Positions 25,877 through 34,565 of a stretch of DNA of 64,000 nucleotides are shown here, one piece after another. Position numbers and translations under genes: made by a program. The DNA lies in assembly GCF_001399455.2 (NCBI RefSeq), contig NZ_LLEI02000015.1, positions 55,708 to 119,707 on the forward strand, in the 5' to 3' direction. The notes under the pieces are model-generated. The model worked only from the letters and a program-made list of their open reading frames with translations. It had not been told where the DNA came from and ran no database searches. How positions within the stretch are numbered: the first letter of the stretch is position 1; every line of letters begins with the position of its first letter. The stretch comes from Vibrio bivalvicida. GTDB lineage: Bacteria; Pseudomonadota; Gammaproteobacteria; Enterobacterales; Vibrionaceae.

Positions 25877-27799
25877 ATGTCTAAATTGAACACGGGAACA
25901 ATTATTATTCCTGAAGACATGAGTGACAATTGGCAAAAAATCGTCAACCTACTCGCAGAGATAGTTAACGTCCCTGCGGCATTGATTATGAGAGTTCACA
26001 AGGCACACATTGAAGTATTCTCTGCCAATAATAACCGTAATCATCCTTATCATGTCGGAGATAGCGAAAGCTTAAATCAAGGACTCTACTGTGAAATGGT
26101 TGTCAATGAAAACCGCCAACTTGTTGTTCCTAACGCAAGTGCCGACAAAAAATGGTGTACTAACCCCGATATGAAGTTTGGCTTGCTCGCATACTGCGGC
26201 TTACCTTTACGTTGGCCTAACGATAACATGTTCGGTACAATCTGCGTGCTCGATGATAGAGAAAACCCTTTTGCTGACACCTATCAACAATTACTCATAT
26301 CATTTCGCGATTCTGTAGAAGCACAGCTTAAAACACTTTACCAAAATCACTATCTTCAACAGCTTAATCTCGAGTTAGAATCACGAGTAAACACACGTAC
26401 TCAAGATTTGGTTGATCTTAACTATTCGTTAAATATAGAAATTGACAAAAGACGCGCCGCAGAACGAAAAGTACGCTACCAACAGTCGCATGACCTAGGA
26501 ACCGGATTTTTAAACCGCAATGCGCTAGAAATTGAAGCACAGCAACTGCTCGACACCCTACCTTTAGCAGCACATCTGGAAACACATTATAAAATCGGAC
26601 TACTGCATATTGGCTTTACTAATGGGCGCAGAATACAAGCTAAATATGGTTACGGTGCATGGGAAGACATCCTCAAAGAGTTCCGCACTCGCTTAATCCA
26701 ACACACACAACTTGATGTCGTCACCGCTAGGCCTTCGTCTACTGATCTAGCGTTTCTAATTAAAACACACCACTACGACGATGACATCAACACCTTATGC
26801 AAAGAGTTAGTCGAAGTCAGTCAAACTGAGTTTACTGTTGAAGGCGAACACCTTCATCTTCATAGCTATATTGGGGTAACAAGCTCTGACGATACCCAAT
26901 GTTCTAAATCTTTACTCAAATACGCGGCAGAAGCGATGCAGTCTTGTAAAGACTCGGGACATAAATTTAGCTTCTATTGCCAAGATATTTCGGATACGCA
27001 AAAAAACATCAGTCAGCTTGAAAGTTATTTACTCCAAGCAGTACGTAATGATGACTTATTGCTCTATTTCCAACCAAAAGTTTCGCCTTTAACTCATCGT
27101 TGGATCGGTGCTGAAGCGTTACTTCGCTGGCGCCACCCCATTCTTGGCGATATCTCAAACGAAACACTCATCCACCTCGCGGAGCAAAATGGTCTCATCT
27201 TCGAAGTCGGCAGTTTTGTTCTCCGCTCCGCGATACAAAAAGCCGCAGAATGGGCTATTCATGTTGATGATTTTAAAGTCAGTGTCAATGTATCTGCCGT
27301 ACAGCTTCAGAGCCCGCAATTTGTCAACCAAGTTCAAGACTTACTCATAGCTTATCAGCTGCCGGCTCACTATCTCGAACTAGAAGTGACAGAAAGCGGT
27401 CTGATAGCCAACGAAGTCGTCGCTCGTAACACTCTAATCTCTTTAAGCGAGCTGGGCATCACCCTCTCCCTCGACGATTTTGGTACGGGCTACGCGTCAT
27501 TTAATTACTTAAAGAAATTTCCATTCGATGCAATTAAAGTTGATAAAAGCTTTGTTCATCAACTGTCACATAGCAACGAAGACAAGGAGATCGTGCGATC
27601 TATCATTTCAATTGCAAAGAAACTCAACCTAAAAGTTACTGTTGAAGGTATAGAAAACTCAGAGCACGAATCGTTCATCCTTTCTGAAGGGTGCGATATT
27701 GGTCAAGGTTACTTATACGGTAGACCTATGCCCTTTGATGAATTCGAAACTCACCTTCTAAACCAAAATAACCTATCGCCGAAGTTCTCATATTCGTAA
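25877..27799 (+). CDS. GAF / degenerate GGDEF / EAL c-di-GMP phosphodiesterase
   Basis: This is a 640-residue cytoplasmic signalling protein. Residues 1-150 form a GAF domain (ending YCGLPLRWPNDNMFGTICVL). A coiled coil (LNLELESRVNTRTQDLVDLN) and a GGDEF-fold region follow, where SSTDLAFL replaces GGDEF, so cyclase activity is unlikely. The C-terminal EAL domain is complete: AEALLRWRHP, SVNVSAVQL, LEVTESG, LDDFGTGYASF, AIKVDKSFV, TVEGIEN and GQGYLYGRPM. The start at 25877 has AGGGA six bases upstream; an in-frame ATG at 25802 would add 25 residues. Probably degrades c-di-GMP in response to a GAF ligand. Confidence 0.9.
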   Translation: MSKLNTGTIIIPEDMSDNWQKIVNLLAEIVNVPAALIMRVHKAHIEVFSANNNRNHPYHVGDSESLNQGLYCEMVVNENRQLVVPNASADKKWCTNPDMKFGLLAYCGLPLRWPNDNMFGTICVLDDRENPFADTYQQLLISFRDSVEAQLKTLYQNHYLQQLNLELESRVNTRTQDLVDLNYSLNIEIDKRRAAERKVRYQQSHDLGTGFLNRNALEIEAQQLLDTLPLAAHLETHYKIGLLHIGFTNGRRIQAKYGYGAWEDILKEFRTRLIQHTQLDVVTARPSSTDLAFLIKTHHYDDDINTLCKELVEVSQTEFTVEGEHLHLHSYIGVTSSDDTQCSKSLLKYAAEAMQSCKDSGHKFSFYCQDISDTQKNISQLESYLLQAVRNDDLLLYFQPKVSPLTHRWIGAEALLRWRHPILGDISNETLIHLAEQNGLIFEVGSFVLRSAIQKAAEWAIHVDDFKVSVNVSAVQLQSPQFVNQVQDLLIAYQLPAHYLELEVTESGLIANEVVARNTLISLSELGITLSLDDFGTGYASFNYLKKFPFDAIKVDKSFVHQLSHSNEDKEIVRSIISIAKKLNLKVTVEGIENSEHESFILSEGCDIGQGYLYGRPMPFDEFETHLLNQNNLSPKFSYS

Positions 27800-27877
27800 A
27801 CACTCCACTATTGCTTTACTCCTAGACGAGCGATTTCTATAATCCTCGTCTTTCTCGTTTCCACAATAGAGTTCAAT

Positions 27878-29533
27878 ATGGATCAACTATCCGCCGCACT
27901 AAAAAAAATAGAAAAACAAAACTACCACGCCTATCAACAGATTAAAGGCCAGTATGATTTTGGCGATTATGCTTTCCATATTGATTACGTACAAGGTGAC
28001 CCATACGCCTCCGCATCTCGCGTGCGGGCAATACGCCCTTGGTCACTAACAGGGCTTGTCTGGATACGTGATAAGTCACCATCTTATCAAATTGCTGCTC
28101 GCGACTTTATCGCGCGTAGTTTTGCGCAGTTTGCTAAGCAAGACAGTAGCATCAGCATCGCGTTAACTGGCCAAACAGTGCTGGATAACACCGCCGTATT
28201 ATTTACTGAGCAAGGAATAGAGTTAAGGTTTAGAGTCAATCTACCTGCTGAAGGTCGATCTGTACTGGGCAAAAAAGCAGATAATATCTTAACTTTTCAT
28301 TTGCCTAAGTTTATTCGCAAAGCGACACTTGAGCGTGAAATCGATAAACAAACGCTGATTCAACATTGTGAAGCAATAGAAGACCAAACTGCTCTTCGTG
28401 CTCAATTAGAGGAAAATGGCTTACTAGCGTTTGTGGGTAATGGCGCAATATTGCCCCGCATATCAGGCAATTGTGACCTGCCTATGAAAAATGCAGTCGA
28501 GTTTATCGCCCCTAAATCGTTGGAAGTAACTTTAAACGCCCCTAATCGTGGTGAGATTAAAGGCCTGGGTATTCCAAAGGGTATCTCGCTAATTGTTGGT
28601 GGTGGGTTCCACGGTAAATCAACTTTGCTCAATGCGATTGAACGCTCTGTTTACAATCATATTCCAGGTGATGGCCGCGAGCTGGTTGTGACCAATGCAC
28701 TGGCTATGAAAATTAAAGCGGAAGACGGTCGCTGCGTTCACTCACTCAACCTTTCAAATTACATTAATCATTTACCTATGGGCAGAAAAACAACCGACTT
28801 TTCTACCCAAGATGCCTCGGGCTCAACCTCACAAGCGGCGTGGTTACAGGAATCGATCGAGTCTGGTGCCAAAGCAATCTTGATTGACGAAGATACCTCG
28901 GCCACCAACTTCATGATCCGTGACGAGCGAATGCAGGCGCTAGTGAGTAAAGGGGCAGAACCGATTACTCCTCTCGTCGATCGTATTGGCCAACTTAGCG
29001 AACAATTAGAGATTTCTACCGTTATTGTCATGGGAGGATCGGGGGATTACCTTGATGTCGCTGATACCGTAATTCAAATGCATGACTATCAACCCGTAGA
29101 CGTAACTGAAAAAGCTAAACAAGTGGCCGAACTTCACCCTACCCTGCGAAAAAATGAAAGTGAAGCAAGTCTTGAGTCTTTTCGTCCTCGTGCCTTCAAC
29201 TGCGGTGCGTTACAGAAAATGCTCGCTGAAGGCAAGTTCAGAATTGCCGCTAAAGGCTGCGACTCGTTAAGGTTTGGTAAAGAATACACTGATTTAACTG
29301 CCCTCGAACAATTAGAATCAAACAACGAACTTAACGCGATTGGTTGGGTTTGGTTTCAGTTTGCTCAACAGCCTAGCTGGTCAAATATCCCAGCAAGAGA
29401 CATCGCTCAGTATCTGAATGACGATTGGGATAAGTGTATGCCAAATCAAGGTGACTTAGCCAAACCTCGCGTTTTGGATGTTATGGCGGCACTCAATCGT
29501 ATGCGTAAGTCTCAATTCAGCGCATCTAAATAG
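27878..29533 (+). CDS. ABC-ATPase-family protein (PF09818 type)
   Basis: This 551-residue soluble protein matches the predicted ABC-class ATPases of COG3044. It has P-loop GGGFHGKSTLLNAIERSVYN, Walker B-like AILIDEDTSATNFMIRDERM, and VIVMGGSGDYLDVADTVIQM. No membrane partner is nearby, so it is not a transporter subunit. The bacterial role is not known; eukaryotic relatives such as trypanosome MRB1590 bind RNA. A monocistronic gene with its own terminator. Confidence 0.85.
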   Translation: MDQLSAALKKIEKQNYHAYQQIKGQYDFGDYAFHIDYVQGDPYASASRVRAIRPWSLTGLVWIRDKSPSYQIAARDFIARSFAQFAKQDSSISIALTGQTVLDNTAVLFTEQGIELRFRVNLPAEGRSVLGKKADNILTFHLPKFIRKATLEREIDKQTLIQHCEAIEDQTALRAQLEENGLLAFVGNGAILPRISGNCDLPMKNAVEFIAPKSLEVTLNAPNRGEIKGLGIPKGISLIVGGGFHGKSTLLNAIERSVYNHIPGDGRELVVTNALAMKIKAEDGRCVHSLNLSNYINHLPMGRKTTDFSTQDASGSTSQAAWLQESIESGAKAILIDEDTSATNFMIRDERMQALVSKGAEPITPLVDRIGQLSEQLEISTVIVMGGSGDYLDVADTVIQMHDYQPVDVTEKAKQVAELHPTLRKNESEASLESFRPRAFNCGALQKMLAEGKFRIAAKGCDSLRFGKEYTDLTALEQLESNNELNAIGWVWFQFAQQPSWSNIPARDIAQYLNDDWDKCMPNQGDLAKPRVLDVMAALNRMRKSQFSASK

Positions 29534-29554
29534 TATTTAAAACGCATTCATTGT

Positions 29555-29583
29555 ATAAAGCGCCCGTTGTTTGGGCGCTTTAT
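29555..29583. terminator. Terminator after the ABC-ATPase gene
   Basis: ATAAAGCGCCC (29555-29565) and GGGCGCTTTAT (29573-29583) form a perfect 11-bp stem with a 7-base loop. The U-rich end of the right arm is short. Confidence 0.75.
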
Positions 29584-29595
29584 TATGTGGATAAA

Positions 29596-30129
29596 ATGAG
29601 TCTTACTTTACCTACTTCAAACTTGATTCTTCGAGACTTTACCCTTTGCGACATTCGACTTTATGTTGAACAGTGCCAAGACCCCAAATATCAACGCTTT
29701 TATAACGTGGAAGACTGTTCAATAGCAAAGAGCACCTACCTAGCGAACCTGTTTATTGAGCAAGCTAATTACTATCCAAGAACCCAATATCACCTAGCCA
29801 TCGAATGCAAGTATAGCGGAGAGTATTTGGGCCTCGCTGCATTACGCTTAGAGGCCAATCATCAGGCTTCAATTGGCTGCGGTTTAACTCGGTATAACCA
29901 AGGAAAAGGCGTGAGTGAAGAAGCCATGCAAAGCTTGATTCACTTCGGCTTTACTGAACTTGGTGTAAAACGAGTCTACGCGGAAACCATTTCCAAAAAT
30001 AAAGCGGCTATTCGACTCTGCCAACGTGTCGGAATGAAGATAGACACAGAACGTGTTAATGATCGTTTCTTTAAAAACAAATGGTGGAACACAACGGTTT
30101 TAACCCTAGCCATAAATGAGTTTGGTTAA
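29596..30129 (+). CDS. GNAT-family N-acetyltransferase (RimJ/RimL type)
   Basis: This 177-residue protein has a RimJ/RimL-like acetyltransferase fold: N-terminal SNLILRDFTLCDI, acetyl-CoA loop region NQGKGVSEEAMQSLIHFGF, and ETISKNKAAIRLCQRVGM. The substrate is unknown. ATG 29596 is preferred, because the in-frame extension back to 29551 would lie inside the preceding terminator. The last four bases overlap the end of the convergent DnaJ-domain gene. Confidence 0.85.
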   Translation: MSLTLPTSNLILRDFTLCDIRLYVEQCQDPKYQRFYNVEDCSIAKSTYLANLFIEQANYYPRTQYHLAIECKYSGEYLGLAALRLEANHQASIGCGLTRYNQGKGVSEEAMQSLIHFGFTELGVKRVYAETISKNKAAIRLCQRVGMKIDTERVNDRFFKNKWWNTTVLTLAINEFG

Positions 30130-30743
30130 TGGCGTAGCACATTCCAGGCTTCACACAGTATTCTAAATCTATCACTGTCTCCATTGTCCCTATCTGGGTG
30201 CCACTTCAATGCTAACTTGCGCCATGTCTTACGAATCTCAGACCGTGTTGCATCATGTGGTAACTTAAACAAGCTCAAGGCTTTGGCACGATCCATCTCT
30301 TTACCGTTAGTACTACCGACAAATTCACGATATCGACTCCAGAACTCATTAAGAAGACGTTTGACTTCTCCTTCATCAGCCTCGTAGTTTTTCCAATGGA
30401 TGTAGTAATCCCTTAATGGATCGTGATGATCCACCTCATGGCCGGGAACTTGATGAGATGGCATAAGGATAATATCCATTGCCTGTACCTGGAGCCAGTT
30501 ATCGGGATAAAGCGTTTCCTGAAGTTGGTATAAAGCATTCATTATCAGAAAGTTGCGTTTGAACAGGTCCTTTTCTGGGGACTCATCAAGCAAAGGGATA
30601 AAACCAAGATCACCTAGATGAGACGCCAAAGTGTGCACCTTCCATCCGCTTGACTTTTTCCTTAGTACTTCAAGAATTGGCCAAAGCAATGGGTTTTCCA
30701 TGTATTGCTGAAACTGTGCTGTGAGCTCTTGTCGTTCTTGCAT
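30126..30743 (-). CDS. DnaJ-related protein with C-terminal J domain
   Basis: In this 205-residue protein the first about 135 residues match the DNAJ-related N-terminal family (MENPLLWPILEVLRKKSSGW, NFLIMNALYQLQETLYPDNW). The last about 55 residues are a J domain with the HPD motif in LALKWHPDRDNGDS. It probably stimulates a DnaK-type Hsp70; the N-terminal part may select clients. Found in vibrios and relatives as a single gene. Confidence 0.88.
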   Translation of the reverse strand: MQERQELTAQFQQYMENPLLWPILEVLRKKSSGWKVHTLASHLGDLGFIPLLDESPEKDLFKRNFLIMNALYQLQETLYPDNWLQVQAMDIILMPSHQVPGHEVDHHDPLRDYYIHWKNYEADEGEVKRLLNEFWSRYREFVGSTNGKEMDRAKALSLFKLPHDATRSEIRKTWRKLALKWHPDRDNGDSDRFRILCEAWNVLRH

Positions 30744-30829
30744 AAACTACTTAATCTCCTTCCTATTCACTAAATGACATAAAGAACCTTTTGTCGAGTT
30801 TCTGCTACGATAAATGTCGCCTGAGCCAT

Positions 30830-30855
30830 AAAAAAAGAGCCGCTCTCGCGACTCT
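30830..30855 (-). terminator. Terminator of the 2OG oxygenase gene
   Basis: On the minus strand AGAGTCGC-GAGA-GCGGCTCT forms an 8-bp stem with one G-U pair. It is followed by seven T residues. Confidence 0.8.
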
Positions 30856-30870
30856 GTTCCTATTCGTTTT

Positions 30871-31710
30871 TTAGATAACGCCCAGTTCGCGCAAACGTTC
30901 CATAAGGTAACTATCTGCGGTATGACGCTCTGACAACACCACTTCTGGCTTAGGGTGTAAGAACAGTGGTAGTGAGATTCGTGACTGCTCCTGACGCGCC
31001 CCTGTTGGATTAATTACGCGGTGCGTTGTAGACGGAAAATAGCCGCCCGACGCCTCTTGTAGCATATCTCCAATATTGATGATCAAGTTGCCAAAATCGC
31101 AAGGAACATCTAGCCATTCACCCTCTTTGCCTAACACTTGCAATCCAGGCTCATTCGCCGCTGGTAGCACCGTCAGCAAGTTGATATCTTCGTGTGCAGC
31201 AGCGCGAATAGCTCCTGGTTCTTCATCACCGGTCATTGGTGGGTAGTGAAGAATACGTAGTAGTGTCTTGTTGCTTCCATTGATCATGTCTGAAAGTGCA
31301 ACAGAGAACTTTTCTTGAACTTCCGCAGGAGCGTGAGCTTCGACCCAACCTAAAAGCTCTTCAGCAAATGCATTCGCTCGGTTGTAGTAATCCATGATTT
31401 GCTCTTTCAGCTCTTCTGGCATTTGGCCCCAAGGGTAAACGTGGAAGTACTCTTTAATGTCTTTAACTGTGTGGCCCTTTGCCACTTCAGAAACACTCGG
31501 TGGGAAGTAGCCGTCTTGGGTTTCAACGTTAAAATGAAATTCATTTTTACGCTCAGACATAAAGAAGTTGTACCAATTCTCGTAAATAGACTCAACGAGC
31601 TCTTTTGGAATTGGGTGATTCTTTAGAACACCGAAGCCTGTTTCACGTAAAGACGTAACAAACAGTTCGGCAGCATTTTCCGCTTGATAATCGACAGTTT
31701 CCAGTTTCAT
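30871..31710 (-). CDS. 2-oxoglutarate/Fe(II)-dependent oxygenase (isopenicillin N synthase family)
   Basis: This 279-residue soluble enzyme has an N-terminal DIOX_N-like region (LRETGFGVLKNHPIP). The double-stranded beta-helix carries the iron ligands HxD in AAHEDINLLTVL and the distal His in STTHRVINP, with the 2OG-binding RxS in SRISLPLFLHP. The substrate cannot be read from sequence. Bacterial members often act on amino acids or small metabolites. It stands alone, with its own terminator. Confidence 0.88.
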   Translation of the reverse strand: MKLETVDYQAENAAELFVTSLRETGFGVLKNHPIPKELVESIYENWYNFFMSERKNEFHFNVETQDGYFPPSVSEVAKGHTVKDIKEYFHVYPWGQMPEELKEQIMDYYNRANAFAEELLGWVEAHAPAEVQEKFSVALSDMINGSNKTLLRILHYPPMTGDEEPGAIRAAAHEDINLLTVLPAANEPGLQVLGKEGEWLDVPCDFGNLIINIGDMLQEASGGYFPSTTHRVINPTGARQEQSRISLPLFLHPKPEVVLSERHTADSYLMERLRELGVI

Positions 31711-31920
31711 GACTTTTACTTTCTAATCGTTATGTATATGAGCAAACGATTGTAATTGTGACAATTTGGTAAAGCAAACGATAAGCCACGGGTGACAGTC
31801 ATTTGGACATAGAGTGTGCAAAAAGGCTAAATTCCAACAGTATTTGTGACTACGTGCAGATTTTAGCCGCAAATAGAGCAGTTGAAAGCCGTTATATTAT
31901 CAGTCGCGAGAGGAAGCCTT

Positions 31921-32241
31921 TCAGCAGCGGGTATTCTCTTCAATCCATGCCAAGTAAGGGTTAAATCCTTCGACAAATGGGATTTGAACAATCTGCGGTA
32001 CTTCGTATTCATGGATGGACGCGATAGCTTGTTCAAGTTGCGCATAACAAGCCTTTGTGGTCTTCATAATTAACAATGTCTCATTGTCGCAACATACTTT
32101 CCCCTGCCACAGGTAATGGCTTTCAATCGGCATCGTTTGTATACATGCAGCAAGTCGCTTACCCAACACAGTGTTAATGATCTGCTTGCAGTTTTCACGG
32201 CAATTGGTCGTGGTGAGTACAATACAAAATGGACCATTCAT
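31921..32241 (-). CDS. cutA: Divalent cation tolerance protein CutA
   Basis: This 106-residue protein has the CutA1 pattern: CIVLTTTNCRENCKQIINTV, LGKRLAACIQ, SHYLWQGKV, LIMKTTKACYAQLEQAI, EVPQIVQIPF and NPYLAWIEEN. CutA forms trimers and binds copper or other divalent metals; its exact role is debated. It lies 9 bases after helD on the same strand, so the two are probably cotranscribed. Confidence 0.93.
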   Translation of the reverse strand: MNGPFCIVLTTTNCRENCKQIINTVLGKRLAACIQTMPIESHYLWQGKVCCDNETLLIMKTTKACYAQLEQAIASIHEYEVPQIVQIPFVEGFNPYLAWIEENTRC

Positions 32242-32250
32242 TACGATTCC

Positions 32251-34311
32251 TTACTTCTGTACGATGACTGGGTAATCATCATTGACAAGCTCTTTGACAA
32301 AACTTGAACCACTTCCAGTATAAGCGATCCAGACTTTTTTCTTCGCTCGGGTGATGGCCACATAGAAAAGCCTTCGTTCTTCGGCATAAGGAAATTGATC
32401 ATTTGATTGAGTCAAGGCTCCCTCGACATGCAAAGCTTTCACTCTTGCTGGAAACTGACCTTCATCGACATTGAGAATAATCACAAAGTCTGCCTCTTTT
32501 CCTTTACTCGCGTGACAAGTCATAAACTCTATCGAGAGTAAAGCAAAGCGTTTTTGCCAATCTGAAAGCAGTTCAGGTTTGTGGTAATGGTTCCGCCCTA
32601 ATAACAAAACGCTTTGCAACGATTTAGCACTTCGATTCAACTGATCAAGCACCTTCTCAACATTAGCAAGTGGCATTAGCGTGACTGCTTTTGCTTTTTG
32701 TTGTTTATGGCTATTTAACGCTTTCTCCAGTTGTGCGGGGTTTTGCTGCACAAACTGATTCGCCACCTCACCGATCCTATTGTTAAATCGATACGTCGTA
32801 TCCAAGTAGTGAACTGTGGAATTTGGGAATCGTTCGGCAAAACCTGTTGTCAGGTCGACATCAGCCCCCGCAAACTGATAGATAGACTGCCAATCATCAC
32901 CGACAGCAAACAGAACACAAGCCTCATCTTGATTGCACAGAGCTTCAATTAACGCGAGTCGCTGCGGGGAAATATCTTGATATTCATCAACCATGATATA
33001 GCGCCATGGTGACTTAAACTTACCTTTCACAACATATTGCGTCGCACGTGTAATCATCAAATTGAAATCGATATGGCCTTGTTCTTTCAATTGTTGTTGC
33101 CACGCTTGGTAACATGGCCATACCAATGCGAGCTCACTGTTAAGCCGTGTGTATTCATGATTTTCGACTAAGCGTTGTTGGATCTCTTTTTTCGTGGCGC
33201 CCATAGAGGCTAATTGCATCATTTGCTTTTCAAGCCAAGCAATAAGCTTGGGGTTTTCTACATGGCTCCCTAGTTCATCATCGCCTGCCAGGTAGGCAAT
33301 TGGCCACTTAGATAAATGTTTTTGCCAACGCTTAAAGTTGGTAGGAGTCATCCAATGCTTTTTCAGCCAGTCAATACACCAGTTCTGGCGCTGATTGTCG
33401 TTCAACGCAAGCGGCGAAATAGTGACATCACTTTGTTCTACTTGATTTAAGATCTGTAAACCAAGCTTATGAAAGGTACTAACCTTAGCGGTTTTTTCAC
33501 CCGCTCCAATCTTATTGCTTAAACGTTGGCTCATCTCTTCAGCGGCATCTCGACCGAACGCTAACATAAGAATGTCTTCAGGGCGCGCCAAATGGCTTTG
33601 TAACAAATAGGCCACTCTCGCCGTTAAAACACTTGTTTTTCCGGAGCCAGCCCCCGCCAGTACCAAGTTATTGTCATCGTTAAGCAATACTGCACGCTTT
33701 TGAGAATAATTCAGTGGAGACGACTCGATTTGTGAAAACAGTACTTGCCAATTCTCTAGCTCGTTTTCTATCCAGCTCTCGTTTCTTGCATTTAACTCAG
33801 TGTCAGAATTATCAATCCAAGGCTCGACAGATGCCATACGCTCAGGCATACGCAGCTTTGCATCATTAAGCGTCATATTCATTGTCTGGAAGTTATGTGA
33901 AATTTGCTCGCGCCACTTTGCGACTTTTGAATGTGTCAAAAATGACGGCTGAAGATGAAAGCGTCGAACACTCTCCTCCCACTGAGGTAAATACTCGTTC
34001 AATTGTTGGCATTGGTGTCTGTGCCATTGCTGATAGGCAGCCACAGCATATCTGGCAAACTCACGACACTTATTTAACGGGAGACCTTGAACCAACCAAG
34101 CTCTTTGCTTTCCTTGATGTTCATGGGCGAAAAACAGCAGCCCGCCCCAAATAAGGCCACTTTTAATCTGTACGCGACCGCTCCAAACATTAAATGGTAT
34201 ATGTTCTTCACTCATTTCAGAACCAAGAATGAGAGAGTCTGAAGCAATCTTTATATGATAGTATTCGTGCTGAATAAAAAACTGTGCAGTCTTGTTTGCG
34301 GTTAGCTGCAT
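32251..34311 (-). CDS. helD: DNA helicase IV (UvrD/Rep superfamily)
   Basis: This 686-residue superfamily 1 helicase has the HelD N-terminal domain. Walker A is AGAGSGKTSVL, motif II is MVDEYQDISPQR, motif III is AVGDDWQSIYQFAGAD, and motifs V/VI are TCHASKGKEADFVII and EERRLFYVAITRAKK. E. coli HelD has 684 residues. It unwinds DNA 3' to 5' and takes part in recombination. Confidence 0.94.
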   Translation of the reverse strand: MQLTANKTAQFFIQHEYYHIKIASDSLILGSEMSEEHIPFNVWSGRVQIKSGLIWGGLLFFAHEHQGKQRAWLVQGLPLNKCREFARYAVAAYQQWHRHQCQQLNEYLPQWEESVRRFHLQPSFLTHSKVAKWREQISHNFQTMNMTLNDAKLRMPERMASVEPWIDNSDTELNARNESWIENELENWQVLFSQIESSPLNYSQKRAVLLNDDNNLVLAGAGSGKTSVLTARVAYLLQSHLARPEDILMLAFGRDAAEEMSQRLSNKIGAGEKTAKVSTFHKLGLQILNQVEQSDVTISPLALNDNQRQNWCIDWLKKHWMTPTNFKRWQKHLSKWPIAYLAGDDELGSHVENPKLIAWLEKQMMQLASMGATKKEIQQRLVENHEYTRLNSELALVWPCYQAWQQQLKEQGHIDFNLMITRATQYVVKGKFKSPWRYIMVDEYQDISPQRLALIEALCNQDEACVLFAVGDDWQSIYQFAGADVDLTTGFAERFPNSTVHYLDTTYRFNNRIGEVANQFVQQNPAQLEKALNSHKQQKAKAVTLMPLANVEKVLDQLNRSAKSLQSVLLLGRNHYHKPELLSDWQKRFALLSIEFMTCHASKGKEADFVIILNVDEGQFPARVKALHVEGALTQSNDQFPYAEERRLFYVAITRAKKKVWIAYTGSGSSFVKELVNDDYPVIVQK

Positions 34312-34565
34312 TCTGTTAAGCCTTTAATCTGTCTTATCAACATCATAACGCAATTGAATTTGCTTTTGACAAGTTTCCGGCAAAATTTGCAAGTAAGAGT
34401 TCTAAATTAAAACACAATTTAGTCAATATCTGACTGACGTTAATCCGTCAATCGGTGACCTGCATAAAACTCGAGCAAACTCTATAGTATCTTTATTTGG
34501 ATCAGGTCGTTACCATAGAAGCTGTGCTAATTTAGCGTCAATTACCAAAACATAGTTATCTGATA

